Shown here: in pieces, positions 27,501-35,459 of the stretch
Layout: the number at the start of each line of letters is the position of its first letter
How positions within the stretch are numbered: position 1 is the stretch's first letter
Assembly: GCF_037975245.1 (NCBI RefSeq)
Contig: NC_092574.1
Coordinates: 26,148,713 to 26,212,712 of the forward strand
Length of the DNA stretch: 64,000 nt
Source: Apostichopus japonicus
Lineage: Eukaryota > Echinodermata > Holothuroidea > Aspidochirotida > Stichopodidae
Direction of reading: 5' to 3'
Made by a program: the position numbers and the translations under genes
The notes under the pieces: generated by a model
Told to the model about the DNA's origin: nothing
Databases searched by the model: none
Seen by the model: only the letters and a program-made list of their open reading frames with translations

Positions 27501-30235
27501 AATGTGAGATCAGTATATGTTTGGTCTATAGTTTACAATTATTTCAAATAACTTCATGCTATGTGTGGTCATAACTGTCATGCCTTTACTTTTAGTTTAT
27601 GTTGTACCTAAGGAACTGGTTTAATGGGTCTCTGTGTTACCCTAAGTAGGCCAGTCACTTTCAATTAATGAACCCCAGATGTTTAACAAAGTTTATCATC
27701 CCAATTTAACGATCTGCAAAGATATTAAAACTAATGTTGTGTCTACAATGATCCTTTAAGCAAGTGCAGTATTATATAGCTTTGGTCGTTGACCTACGTT
27801 TCCTGTGAAGAACCTCTAAAAATTGATTTGTATCCCGATCAATGGCACCGAAGCACCATAAGAGGCTTTTCAGTGACACCTCCGTCCGCTATACACTCAA
27901 TAAATCCAACATGTCTATCGAATGAACCTTATCAACTGAAACTGTATGATTATTAGTTTTATTTTTAGAGATTTCTTGGACAGAAGAATTAATACAAAGA
28001 TGGCACATCGCGAGTCACACTGTCAATAGTTTCATTGTGTTGGGTTTAGTCGTGTACTTAGGAGGATTTAATGTGATATACCAATTGATCACAATCCGAT
28101 TTAAACATGTTGTCTTATTTTCCTCGCTTCTATGTTGTATCATACATTTCAGTTTGTAGTCCTGTCACGTGAGGTCATCTCTTATCTCATGTTGTGATGT
28201 GATTAAAATGTTGTGTCATGTATAAAGTCATGTCATATGGTGTGATGTGATATCATATGATATGACGTAATGTGATATCTCTCTTTAGCATGACAGGGCC
28301 ACGTCATGCATGTTATAACATGACTTCTGGAGCGTGATTGTTGCCTCGATGGTTTTTGTACTTAACTTCAATGTATTTAAAGTCATGCCCTTAGTTATCA
28401 CCGTGGAAAGAACTGACCAGACAACATGATAACACAACATGGCAATAGTACACTCCCTGCCACTACATGTACGTATGTATATCCAACAAAACTTGGGTAT
28501 ACATTTGCTCCCAATCAAGTAAAATTACGACAGTTTAACCAATTTAATTGCCAAAAGGTGATTCATTGGTCAAAATTTTTCCTTTCATGGGCAAAACGTG
28601 ATAAAACTTTGGTTGGATACATGCGTACCAAGACGTGATGGATCAAATTTTTGCCCAACCTTTTATAGATTGCATACAAGCAAGGAATCCCCTCATCACT
28701 TGCAAAGATGTTTACTATTGGTGGAGAGGTCCGGACGCGTCGAGAGCTCGTTTGGTTCAAATTTGTTTCCTTAACTTAATTATGAAAATGATAGTATACT
28801 ATGCTTTATCCCATGTTTCCCATAATTGAGGCCCGTGACTGTAGCCCCTGGCACCCCTCCTTCATCAGGCCTAAAGATGTGGAATGGTTCTATATTGAAG
28901 CCAAAGTGTAAGGCATGATAACATGGATGATAAGAGGGCAGTGTTTTAACGATCAATGACACTAGATTACAATTTATTTCGAAGGTGTTTCCCCATAGAA
29001 ATAATAAAGTGACTCGAATCAATGACTCGAACCGAGCAGGGAGAATTTATTGGTAATGACTCGACCCGATCGTGAAATGGAAGTCACTTGCTTCAAATCT
29101 AGAGAAGGGAACAAACGAGATAGTGATAACTAAGCCGTAAGTAGCAGCATAGGCGTATGAGCTATATTTGGGGGGGGGGGGCTGCAGCCCCCAGCCCCCA
29201 TCCCCGCCTCCTACGCCTATGAGTAGCAGTGATTCTGCAGAGTAACTTACTTGTCAGTCTTTTGTTTTTCATTTTCAAGTTCTCGATAAGTCTGCTGAAG
29301 CTTCTCTGTCAGGATTTCTAACTTCTTGGTCAATTTGTACTCAGCTTCGAATTTCTCTGAAATGAGTACCAAGTCTCTAGTAGCATCGTGTACAGGGATA
29401 TCACTCAGGAACAGCTCACACCTTCGAAGCTCGTCAAGGTTGGTTACGCTCGGGGAGCACAAGAATGCGATCTCATTTGTCTCTTGAATATGCAACATTT
29501 GACCTTTCAACTTGAGAGACAATGGTTGGTCCCTGTTGGCTTTATCCCTGGTCTTGCGGTAGATGGTGGACCGTGTGTGTAGTACAAACATAGTGTTAAT
29601 ATGACTCAAAATCGACTGGAAGGTAAACTCCATATGAGGACGGACCATGTAGAAAGCATCGGTAATCTTACACTTACCAGATCCGACGTTTGGGATTACG
29701 CGTCTGACAGAATTACCAGCTTGGTGGATATTCATGTTTTTGTCAAACATCATGTGGAAGGGGAAGATGGCGCAAAATGTTGCAGGGCTGATTCTCGGAA
29801 TCGGCGGAAGAGAGAGGACTTCGTTGAAGCTTTGTTCTTTACTGTCCTCTTCTTCCTCTTTCTTTTGGATGATTGCAAATTGAACGTGGTCGTGGTCATC
29901 ATCCTTGCCTCTCAGAATCTCGACCTGCACCTCTCCGGAGTGAAAATGAGAGGAGACAGCTTTGATGAGACCGACTACGATGTACTCTAAACCGGGTCTC
30001 TCGGAGTAGTAATGAAGCACCAGTGCGCCATCACTGGGTCTCGTACTGCAGCGGAAGGAGGGCGCTCTCATTCCAGGGTATATAGACATTAAGTGATCGT
30101 GGAGTGCATCGAGGTTCTGAAGAAAATCTCGAGTATTTGAGCCAAGGACGCCGAGAATTTTGTCGTAGCCGGATTCTTGACAGAATTGAAAGAACATCCC
30201 ACCAAATGCCTCTAACAGGATGTTAACGCTCAAAC
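4507..30235 (-). CDS. GUCY1B1: soluble guanylate cyclase beta-1 subunit (partial gene, 5 exons, N-terminus missing)
   Basis: Spliced gene for the haem-binding beta subunit of the cytosolic nitric oxide receptor, which with an alpha subunit makes cGMP from GTP. Exons 30235-29251, 22603-22378, 21399-21259, 8041-7887 and 4630-4507 join in phase into 542 residues ending at TAA. The first visible residue aligns with about residue 61 of the 619-residue human beta-1, so about 60 N-terminal residues are missing. Seen in order: H-NOX remainder with the proximal haem His (residue 45, human His105) and the Y-x-S-x-R haem-propionate motif (75-79); HNOBA/PAS-like and coiled-coil region; cyclase domain with Glu405, Cys473, Asn480 and Arg484 matching human Glu473, Cys541, Asn548 and Arg552. 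The metal-binding Asp of alpha subunits is replaced by Gly (363), as expected for a beta subunit that works only in a heterodimer. All introns are GT-AG. Beta-1 rather than beta-2 is favoured by the [10 protein letters not shown] and [12 protein letters not shown] segments. Family assignment is near certain; the ortholog name is inferred. Confidence 0.95.
4631..7886 (-). other. fourth visible intron of the cyclase gene
   Basis: GT-AG intron of about 3.25 kb between exons D and E. It contains G-rich tracts (4737-4770, 6390-6406, 7060-7080, 7185-7197) and, close to its 5' end, a C-rich CCCACC/CATCACC-like low-complexity tract at about 7590-7850. No coding sequence is recognised. Confidence 0.7.
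7590..7850. repeat. degenerate CCCACC/CATCACC low-complexity tract
   Basis: A strongly strand-asymmetric A/C/T tract almost free of G on the plus strand, built from irregular CACC, CATC and CCCTC words. It would be G-rich in the cyclase transcript, just downstream of the exon D donor. Confidence 0.7.
7887..8041 (-). CDS. GUCY1B1: sGC beta-1 exon D: cyclase core with guanine-binding Cys
   Basis: A 155-nt exon between a GGTTACAG acceptor and a GTAAGT donor starting at 7886. It begins [16 protein letters not shown] and includes [12 protein letters not shown] followed by SSRTETTG, the strongest beta-1 signature in the window; Cys, Asn and Arg of the purine and ribose/phosphate pocket are present. 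It ends with two bases (GC) of an Ala codon completed by the last exon. A 13.2-kb intron separates it from exon C. Confidence 0.95.
8622..8915. mobile_element. inverted-repeat (MITE-like) element
   Basis: Arms at 8622-8680 and 8861-8915 are reverse complements over about 55 bases with a few mismatches and small indels. Both contain AAAGTGAACTTGAAGCAAA at the outer end, AGGTGTGA next, and CACTGACA further in. The loop is about 180 bases and AT-rich. I could not find a convincing target-site duplication, so the superfamily is unknown. Confidence 0.55.
10970..11027. repeat. short AGCGC-rich cluster
   Basis: A local cluster of TAGCGCATAGCGCGTAGCGC-type words, unusual for its GC content and self-complementary AGCGCT/GCGC cores. 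No function is implied. Confidence 0.5.
11560..11875 (-). mobile_element. tRNA-derived SINE-like element
   Basis: On the minus strand a perfect RNA polymerase III B-box, GGTTCAAGTCC (11822-11812), follows a degenerate A-box-like segment near 11860. It is followed by a body containing TGTGTTGTGTTCTTGGCAAT and ACCCAGGTGTATAATTGGGG, wording I recall from widespread metazoan SINE-like repeats. Ends and target duplication were not resolved. Confidence 0.5.
12028..12265 (+). mobile_element. tRNA-derived SINE
   Basis: A tRNA-like head (12028-12094) has an A-box TAGCTCAGTGG (12035-12045), a B-box GGTTCGAATCA (12079-12089) and matching acceptor-stem ends GGAGTG and CACTCC. The T-stem does not pair, so it is not a working tRNA. 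The body has three short hairpins in a row: CTGACTTCGGTCAG (12177-12190), GGCTTTAATAAGCC (12196-12209) and CCTGCTTGCAGG (12231-12242). The element ends in an (ATAC)n-type tail, typical of SINE 3' ends. Confidence 0.7.
15930..16620. repeat. 20-bp minisatellite with 62-bp higher-order unit
   Basis: Tandem copies of a 20-bp unit containing GAGTACACCAGCATGACTAC. In the middle a trimer repeats: an ACTACGAG variant (20), an ACTATGAG variant (20) and an ACTTTGAG variant with CTATAGCATG (22), giving a 62-bp period repeated about six times. The ends are simpler monomers that decay into single copies. Confidence 0.95.
16620..16875. repeat. decayed GAGTAC-type repeat tail
   Basis: Continuation of the preceding array as dispersed GAGTAC words, including several imperfect copies of a unit containing CAAATCAACGAGGGCGAGTA between 16750 and 16875. 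Confidence 0.65.
17291..17622 (+). mobile_element. hAT-type MITE, copy 1 (332 bp)
   Basis: Terminal inverted repeats CAGTGGCGTAGGAA (start) and, read from the other end, CAAGGGCGTAGGAA. The element is flanked by a perfect 8-bp target duplication TTTATGGA (17283-17290 and 17623-17630). The 8-bp duplication and CAG/CAA-GGCGTA termini indicate the hAT superfamily. Inside are a hairpin (CCAAATGAGA / TCTCATTTGG around a T-run, near 17495-17520), two copies of AGATGCAATTTGGTGC, and long G and C runs inside each end. It has no transposase and is non-autonomous. Confidence 0.92.
17830..20452. repeat. 72/73-bp minisatellite, 36 units
   Basis: Thirty-six head-to-tail units; I count 23 of 72 bp and 13 of 73 bp, differing by an extra A after GAAAGAATAAA. 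Variant positions (GAAGAGAAG, ACAAGAGAAG, GATG, GAGGAAGG, CAGCAATATG) form local blocks. A unit ending in CAGCAATATGAAC occurs at the sixth/seventh junction and again at the array end. Units of 72 bp stay open in one plus frame (Lys/Glu/Asn-rich) and also on the minus strand (Phe/Leu/Cys-rich). The 73-bp units shift frame and stop it. The array lies in an intron of the cyclase gene, so I treat it as noncoding. Confidence 0.95.
20506..21085. repeat. degenerate 10-bp array with TGACCT half-sites
   Basis: About 55 imperfect copies of a 10-bp unit close to TTGACCTGCA or TTGACCTACA. Many copies keep TGACCT, which is AGGTCA on the cyclase sense strand, the nuclear-receptor half-site. Because the period is 10, adjacent half-sites are direct repeats with 4-bp spacing; a perfect example is at 20735-20750, with a one-mismatch third half-site at 20725. 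The array ends about 175 bases from the exon C donor. Confidence 0.85.
21259..21399 (-). CDS. GUCY1B1: sGC beta-1 exon C: cyclase core with guanine-binding Glu
   Basis: A 141-nt, 47-codon phase-0 exon between a CAACAG acceptor (AG at 21401-21400) and a GTGAGT donor starting at 21258. It opens with [16 protein letters not shown], which carries the Glu that recognises guanine, and ends with GEPIV. No alternative phase keeps the frame open through the conserved motif, so the boundaries are firm. Confidence 0.95.
21400..22377 (-). other. second visible intron of the cyclase gene
   Basis: GT-AG intron of 978 bases between exons B and C. It contains a G-rich tract near 21729-21738, a C14 run at 22011-22024 and a T/G-run at about 22133-22160. 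Nothing else is recognised. Confidence 0.7.
22378..22603 (-). CDS. GUCY1B1: sGC beta-1 exon B: start of the catalytic domain
   Basis: This 226-nt exon starts after a pyrimidine-rich CTCTTCGCAG acceptor and ends at a Lys codon before a GTACCC donor. Its first base completes the Lys codon split from the previous exon. It encodes the [27 protein letters not shown] and [10 protein letters not shown] segments, the opening of the class III nucleotide cyclase domain. The Asp that binds metal in alpha subunits is Gly here (FSG rather than FSD), as in other beta subunits. The third residue of that loop is Gly where human beta-1 has Val. Confidence 0.95.
24202..24325 (+). repeat. dispersed repeat, copy 1
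   Basis: About 120 bases match the reverse complement of 60697-60812. The longest shared block includes CTCCCTGTGAGGATAATGCA followed by TATTTGTATT. The repeat family is not recognised, and no terminal repeats or target duplication were found. Confidence 0.75.
24459..24685. repeat. (TA)n microsatellite with TATG and TAGACA interruptions
   Basis: About 225 bases of TA repeats interrupted by TGTATATG, AAATATA and AGACATA words. Apparent ORFs of Ile/Tyr are artefacts. Confidence 0.95.
27273..27292 (+). repeat. G20 homopolymer
   Basis: Uninterrupted run of 20 G, the longest of many poly-G runs in the window. It is C20 in the cyclase transcript sense. Its true length is uncertain because homopolymers are error-prone. 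Confidence 0.9.
29148..29221. mobile_element. 74-bp hAT-type MITE beside a splice donor
   Basis: Termini CATAGGCGTATGAG and, read from the other end, CATAGGCGTAGGAG (one mismatch in 14), flanked by a perfect 8-bp duplication AGTAGCAG (29140-29147 and 29222-29229). The interior is a G12 run, CTGCAG and C-rich sequence, which is self-complementary. The element and its duplication lie 21 bases from the exon A donor starting at 29250, inside the first visible intron. Confidence 0.88.
29251..30235 (-). CDS. GUCY1B1: sGC beta-1 exon A: H-NOX remainder, HNOBA, coiled coil
   Basis: This 985-nt internal exon is preceded by a TTCCAG acceptor (AG at 30237-30236) and followed by a GTAAGT donor starting at 29250. 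It begins with the last two bases of a codon (GT), so an upstream exon must end with one base. It encodes 327 full codons: the FCQESGYD and LDALHDHL haem-pocket segments, HYYSER, a Lys/Glu-rich spacer (near residues 124-134), the [12 protein letters not shown] region typical of HNOBA, the LKGQM and FLCSP segments, and a C-terminal Glu/Lys/Leu-rich coiled coil ending in KQKTD. It is unusually long compared with vertebrate orthologs, where this region is cut by several introns. Confidence 0.95.
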
Positions 30236-33200
30236 CTGGAATAAATAGACAAGTTTGAAAGTATGAAATTAAAAATTTGTGTTCATTACAAATATGATAA
30301 AGGTGGCAACTAATTTTGATCCTTTTATCCTCTTTGTCCTGTCCTTATTGTGGAATGTGAAGGGCACATTAAAATTCATAATTGAAAGCTTTTCTAACTC
30401 TGTCCCATTTTCTCACATAATTTTGCGATTATTATCCACATTTTCTGCAACCAATACTGAATACCACCGAACGAAACGCTCACGAGTAATGAAACGCAGA
30501 GCATGGCCAATTTGTTAGTGTTTATCTTCTCGATAAAAATGCGTTCATGCATCTTTAAACCGGTTTAGATGCGAAGACCTTTTTTGTTCTCGTCATGACT
30601 CAGGGAAATGCTCTTCAAAGATTCGCAATGCAGTAACAAACCTTTTTTTGTCATCAATTTAAGTAATCTGATGCATTGATATTTTTTCCGTTATGGAAAT
30701 ATGTTTTTCGTTTTCCAATATCAATATCAGATTTGTAGTATACCAATAGAACAATATGAGTACGATTAATTCCATCGGTATGAGCCCGATTACAAGGATC
30801 TAAGCGCCAAATAAGAGTACATAATCTTGCATCAGTGTTTCCTACTATATTTCCAAAACTCCCTGAGTACGAAAATAAAGTTAACGGGGGCGAATATATA
30901 GGAGTTTGTCTTTTTACAAACGAAAAGGAGTAAGGACGTACTACACGAAATCAGATCAAGAAAAAGTAAAAAAGTGAACTATAAAACTGTCATGGAAAGT
31001 TGTATCTCATCAGTTATTATGTGATCTAATAAACCCATTGATTGATTGATAGATTGATTGGTTCGGTTACACGTATCTATAAAACATTTACTATATGATC
31101 TAATAAACCCATTGATTGATTGATAGATTGATTGGTTCGGTTACACGTATCTATTAAATATGATTATCCCTCGATACACGCACATGTCTCAACGTTGACC
31201 GTAATCATTTAGGACATCTCTCTATATAGTATTTGCTCGCTTTTACGCCGAGTTGAGGTTTCACTTCAAATTTTCGATCATCAATCCAATATCAATCCGA
31301 CGCAGAGAGAAGAACCTGTCATAGCTGGTTAGTTATAAAAGCTATCTCAAGCAATGTTTAACGTATTCATAACACGTGAAAACAAAAATCGACGGGTCAT
31401 TTGAGAGTAGAAGAGAAAAAAGTAATACAAATCTCAAAAAAGAGAAGGTAAGAAAAAGGAAATAGGGACAGACTTGGTCTAAATGTCATCAATCAAGTAC
31501 TAGGGTAAACATATGTCATAGAGAAATGTAAATTTATATCTACCTTTCAAAGTTTGCCTAAATTTGATTGGGAGGGATGACAAATCTCTTGGATTCGTGA
31601 TTGGTGTTAGCTACGTATCAGCATGATCTCAATACGTGGAGAAGGAGAAGGAGGAGGAGGAGAAGGGAAGGTTTGGCAATTTGTGACAAATATATTTGAC
31701 TTCTGTTATTGTGAAAGTTGGAAGGACAAGCAGCTCCCTTCTCTCATTTTATCTTAAGGTGAGGGAAAAGAACTCTTTTTCATGTCAGAGTTCTCTTGTT
31801 GAAGTAGTTCCTTTCCCAGAGGTTACTACGGTTATGCATCATTTCCCAATAACGACCCAGAAAGTCTTTGAACATTTCACAACAAACAAACGAGTTGTTA
31901 CCCATGCCTATTATCTGTATTACACACTCATTAATTTCAAATTCAAATTGAATTGAACATTATTTTCTTTGTCATCTGTCACAAAATTTTAAACTAGAGA
32001 ATCAGTCACTAGCAAATGAGTAAACCAATGAAGAAAATTAGACAATGAATATGCTCAGAGATGAAAAATAGAACTATGTGTTATCTCCCCTCCACCTACC
32101 GGGCAGTGAACACTAATATATTATGTATAGTAACTCAGTTTTTACTCCCTGAGGAATTACTCATGTACCGTCTTCTAGCTGTAACTCCAACTTTGTTCCA
32201 GTCCATTTCCTGAGCCTCATGCTGCTTGAACATGCTATGTGATAAGCGTACAGACTACATTGAAGTAAAACTAAAAGAAGGAAATGTCTTCTTTCGTATC
32301 AGGTCTCGGGGAATGAATTTTAATGATACTCTGGGTATCAATTTATCTTGATTGTTTGTATTATTGTCTGAAAAATGTTCCTACGGCATGACAATGGCCT
32401 TTATATGATGCATAAGAATGCAAGATCCACGAGTTGCTACTGACACTGTTCGAGGAAGTCAAGTGTTTTGCCAAAACCAAAATCGATTCGTAAGGAGTAA
32501 AAAGCAGGCCTAAGGAGAATTGATTTTAAATCGGTGTCTCCAACAGCATAAAGTGCAGTTTCTGCCCTCAGTTGAATCGTCGGAAACGAGCCGGGGGAAT
32601 CGATAATCCTTAAAACAGTAAACAAAGTGAAAATGTCGCAGAATCGATGTCTCAAATATGAGTGTGTAGTATGCATGAAATCATTTCAAATAGTAACTGA
32701 CCGAATTTGAGGTGTATAGGCTATGGAACCTACAACACTGTGAAGCTCATCCATAGTAGATGGACATAGATATTTAGGTTTGTGTCGAGGTTGGATAGGC
32801 TTTTGTCTTGATTAATGTTAATAGAAACATAAAGCGGATGAACGGCGTCCTTTGACTGATGCTAATGAACCGATGTATGACAATTACTCAGCAGTTTAAA
32901 CTTGTTGGTCAGTATTCTTTAATCTAATACCAGAATATGTTGACCGTTTCTAGGTCAATTGCCGATTGATTCAGGTTGTAGTGATATGATATTTTTACCC
33001 ACCGACGTATGTGGTAGTCATACAATATGTGGAGGGGGAGATAACGCGCATGTAGAAGGCATTAACATACAAGTCTATCATATGTTGCATCTGTACTCAA
33101 TCCGAGGCCCTAGGAAATAAGTAACGGCGGGTTTGGCCACACCACAGCTATCAAGGGTTCATCAACTTATGAACCATCTGATCTAATACAGAAAAGGAAT

Positions 33201-33692
33201 GACCCAAAATATTAGAGATTTATTATTATCATTATTATTATTATAATTTGATTTGAAGTTTCATGCTCTTAACGTTTCTGGCGCACGCATTCCGTTTTCA
33301 GACACTTTATAATAGTCGAGTATGCCAATATGACTGGATCGTAGCAATGTAAACTGTATCTATATGAGTAATTCATAAACTGCAGGTATTTGTACTAAAT
33401 ATTCCCGTAGAAAAGTAAACCATCTTGTAGCCATTGAATTGATGTATAAACCCTGTACATTGGAATGAAAACTCAGAGGGCTTACAAACTGTTTGACATC
33501 TCATCGCAGTATTGTTTTTTTTTTGTTTTTTTTTTGTTTTTTTATTATTGATACCGGACATTATTGTTTTAAAGTTAAATAGTAAAGACATATTCCAACA
33601 AAAACTATAAGTAATGTTAGCAGATAGTAGAATACGTACTTACAGTAATAACAACATGTTTAAATGTGGACCGTAGTGTTTGATGTTAATGA
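30236..33692. other. upstream of the visible cyclase exons, no exon found
   Basis: The reading frame shows that at least one more 5' exon exists, but no segment resembling the start of an H-NOX domain was found here. Contents include a fragment resembling the GAGTAC array (30757-30880), a 74-bp duplication (31022-31155), a purine-rich GGAGAAGGAG patch (31640-31672) and a T-run cluster (33515-33545). Confidence 0.5.
31022..31155. repeat. 74-bp tandem duplication
   Basis: TGATCTAATAAACCCATTGA starts at 31022 and again at 31096. The two copies are nearly identical through GGTTCGGTTACACGTATCTA and include an ATTGATTG cluster. Confidence 0.9.
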
Positions 33693-33700
33693 CTCTCGAC

Positions 33701-34539
33701 CAAGAGCGGCGATCCGTACTTCCGAGTGGGGGGGATATGACCTTGTTGACTATCTAAGCGTAGCGCCACCATGAGTTGCCGCGAAGCGTACAAGAAAATT
33801 TTGGGATTAACAAACCCTCTAGATGGCCGGAAACGGCACTTCCCGAGGTTTCCAAGCGGCATATACCCAACTTTAAAATAGGGATATCATGTCCGAAATA
33901 TCTCATTATCAGGATCCAAAATACTTCTTTTTTTAATTTCGGGTGTTATTTTGGGAAAATTGCCCCTGTCAATCTTGTTTCAGGCGCTACGTTAGATGTT
34001 CGAGAGCTCTTTTATATTATTCGATGAAGAAAATGGCCTCATGCAGGCTATTATAGGCTTATACACATGCAATACACAATTACACATAGTTACATTCCTA
34101 GGTACCGATTGCTAGGGCATCCAGGTGAAACGTGTATTAAGCATTACCCTGGTAACATGAGATTCTCAGCTGTTCGAGGGAACATGTACGTGTGTATGCC
34201 TACTATAGGGCCTATATGAATACTATGAGGGTGCATATATGTACTATATCAATACCGTGGGCGCAATAATACATTTTGTTGTTATAGGGCCAATGAAACC
34301 TACAGTCAACTATTCTTGCTTTATAAAGACGGTTTATTTGAAAAGATCACACTGCGTTTATGGTAGGCGAGAAATGAAGCTAGAAAAGAGCCGTACATTC
34401 ACGATGATGCATAAATGTAGGCATGAAAATATTCTTATCCCTGGCATTTGGTGGGGGGGATATGGTGTATTACATCCCCTCCACCCATTTTCATGGGGGG
34501 GATATATCCCCCCCTTCCCCCCCAGGATCGCCGCCCATG
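33701..34539. mobile_element. non-autonomous hAT-type element (839 bp)
   Basis: Terminal inverted repeats CAAGAGCGGCGATCC and, read from the other end, CATGGGCGGCGATCC, flanked by a perfect 8-bp duplication CTCTCGAC (33693-33700 and 34540-34547). G-rich tracts with GGATAT lie inside both ends. No transposase-like coding sequence is visible, so it is a deletion derivative or a long MITE. Confidence 0.88.
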
Positions 34540-35459
34540 CTCTCGACTAATTAACAAACAAAAGTTGAGCTTAAATGACACGAAGGTGTTTCACAGGGTT
34601 TTAGTTAAAAACACTCATAAAACATTTAAAGAATGGTACTTCATGAATTGGTTGAGAAATTCTCGCTTTTTTTTGTGTATGTGTGTTCAGAACAGAAAAG
34701 CGTACCTGTCTAAAAGCCCCCTATTCCGCCCCTTTATGCCCGGATTGCAAAGATCAGTTTGAAGAGCCCACTTCAAAAGGACATCTCGGAAATAGCAATT
34801 AAAGTGCACGTTTAAAGTCATATCATGGAAAGAAACAAAGTCACTGCCGCAGTCATGGTTACACGCCTCTGTGATTCGTACCATTACAACTTGAGGGAAG
34901 TATCTGTCAATGATGCGAGGTAATGAATGTTGCTAGTGTTGAGTGAAAATGAGGAACAAGTTAGGTTTATATCTTAATCAACCGTGCTACTTTTCGAACA
35001 AAGTGAGCAGTTTTCAACGGCCCGGAATTGAAACTTTTTGAGAAGTGTACAAGGGAAATCCATTAAATGACAGCTGTTAATTCACCTGTCTGCTTTATCA
35101 AACGTGGAGTTAACTTAGTCTCCGGCTTTTCAGATAGCAGTATCGGGAGTAATGCATGTATATAGTGAGGGATGGAAGTGAAGGGGAAATGGGGGGAGGG
35201 GGGTTGGCTGAGGGGGAAGGAGGCGTAGGGAGGTAGTTGAAGTTTTCAAACCGCTTAGGACGCTCTTTATAGTTTTATATCATTTGTAGATGCTCTTATT
35301 TGAGTTTTAACTCAAAACATTGGAAGCATTAATTAGAGTATTGTTTTTAGATTCTAAGACTCTTAAATCTTATCATATCTAAATCTTGGGGGCAAACAAT
35401 GCAAGTATTGTTTACCTGCATATTTTGTCATAGATGATTATTATCAAAATGCCAAAAAT

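Larger units (their letters stand above)
22604..29250 (-). other. first visible intron of the cyclase gene
   Basis: GT-AG intron of 6.6 kb between exons A and B. It holds a (CA)n run (22883-22903), a dispersed repeat (24202-24325), a long (TA)n tract, a G20 run (27273-27292), a GTGATGTGATATCATATG-like degenerate patch (28190-28280) and a 74-bp hAT MITE next to the donor. The remaining sequence, including 24690-27270 and 27430-28180, shows no recognisable gene. Confidence 0.7.

Noticed and set aside
29601-29990. Plus-strand ORF of 129 codons opposite cyclase exon A
   Set aside because: Antisense shadow of conserved coding sequence; its content does not resemble any family.
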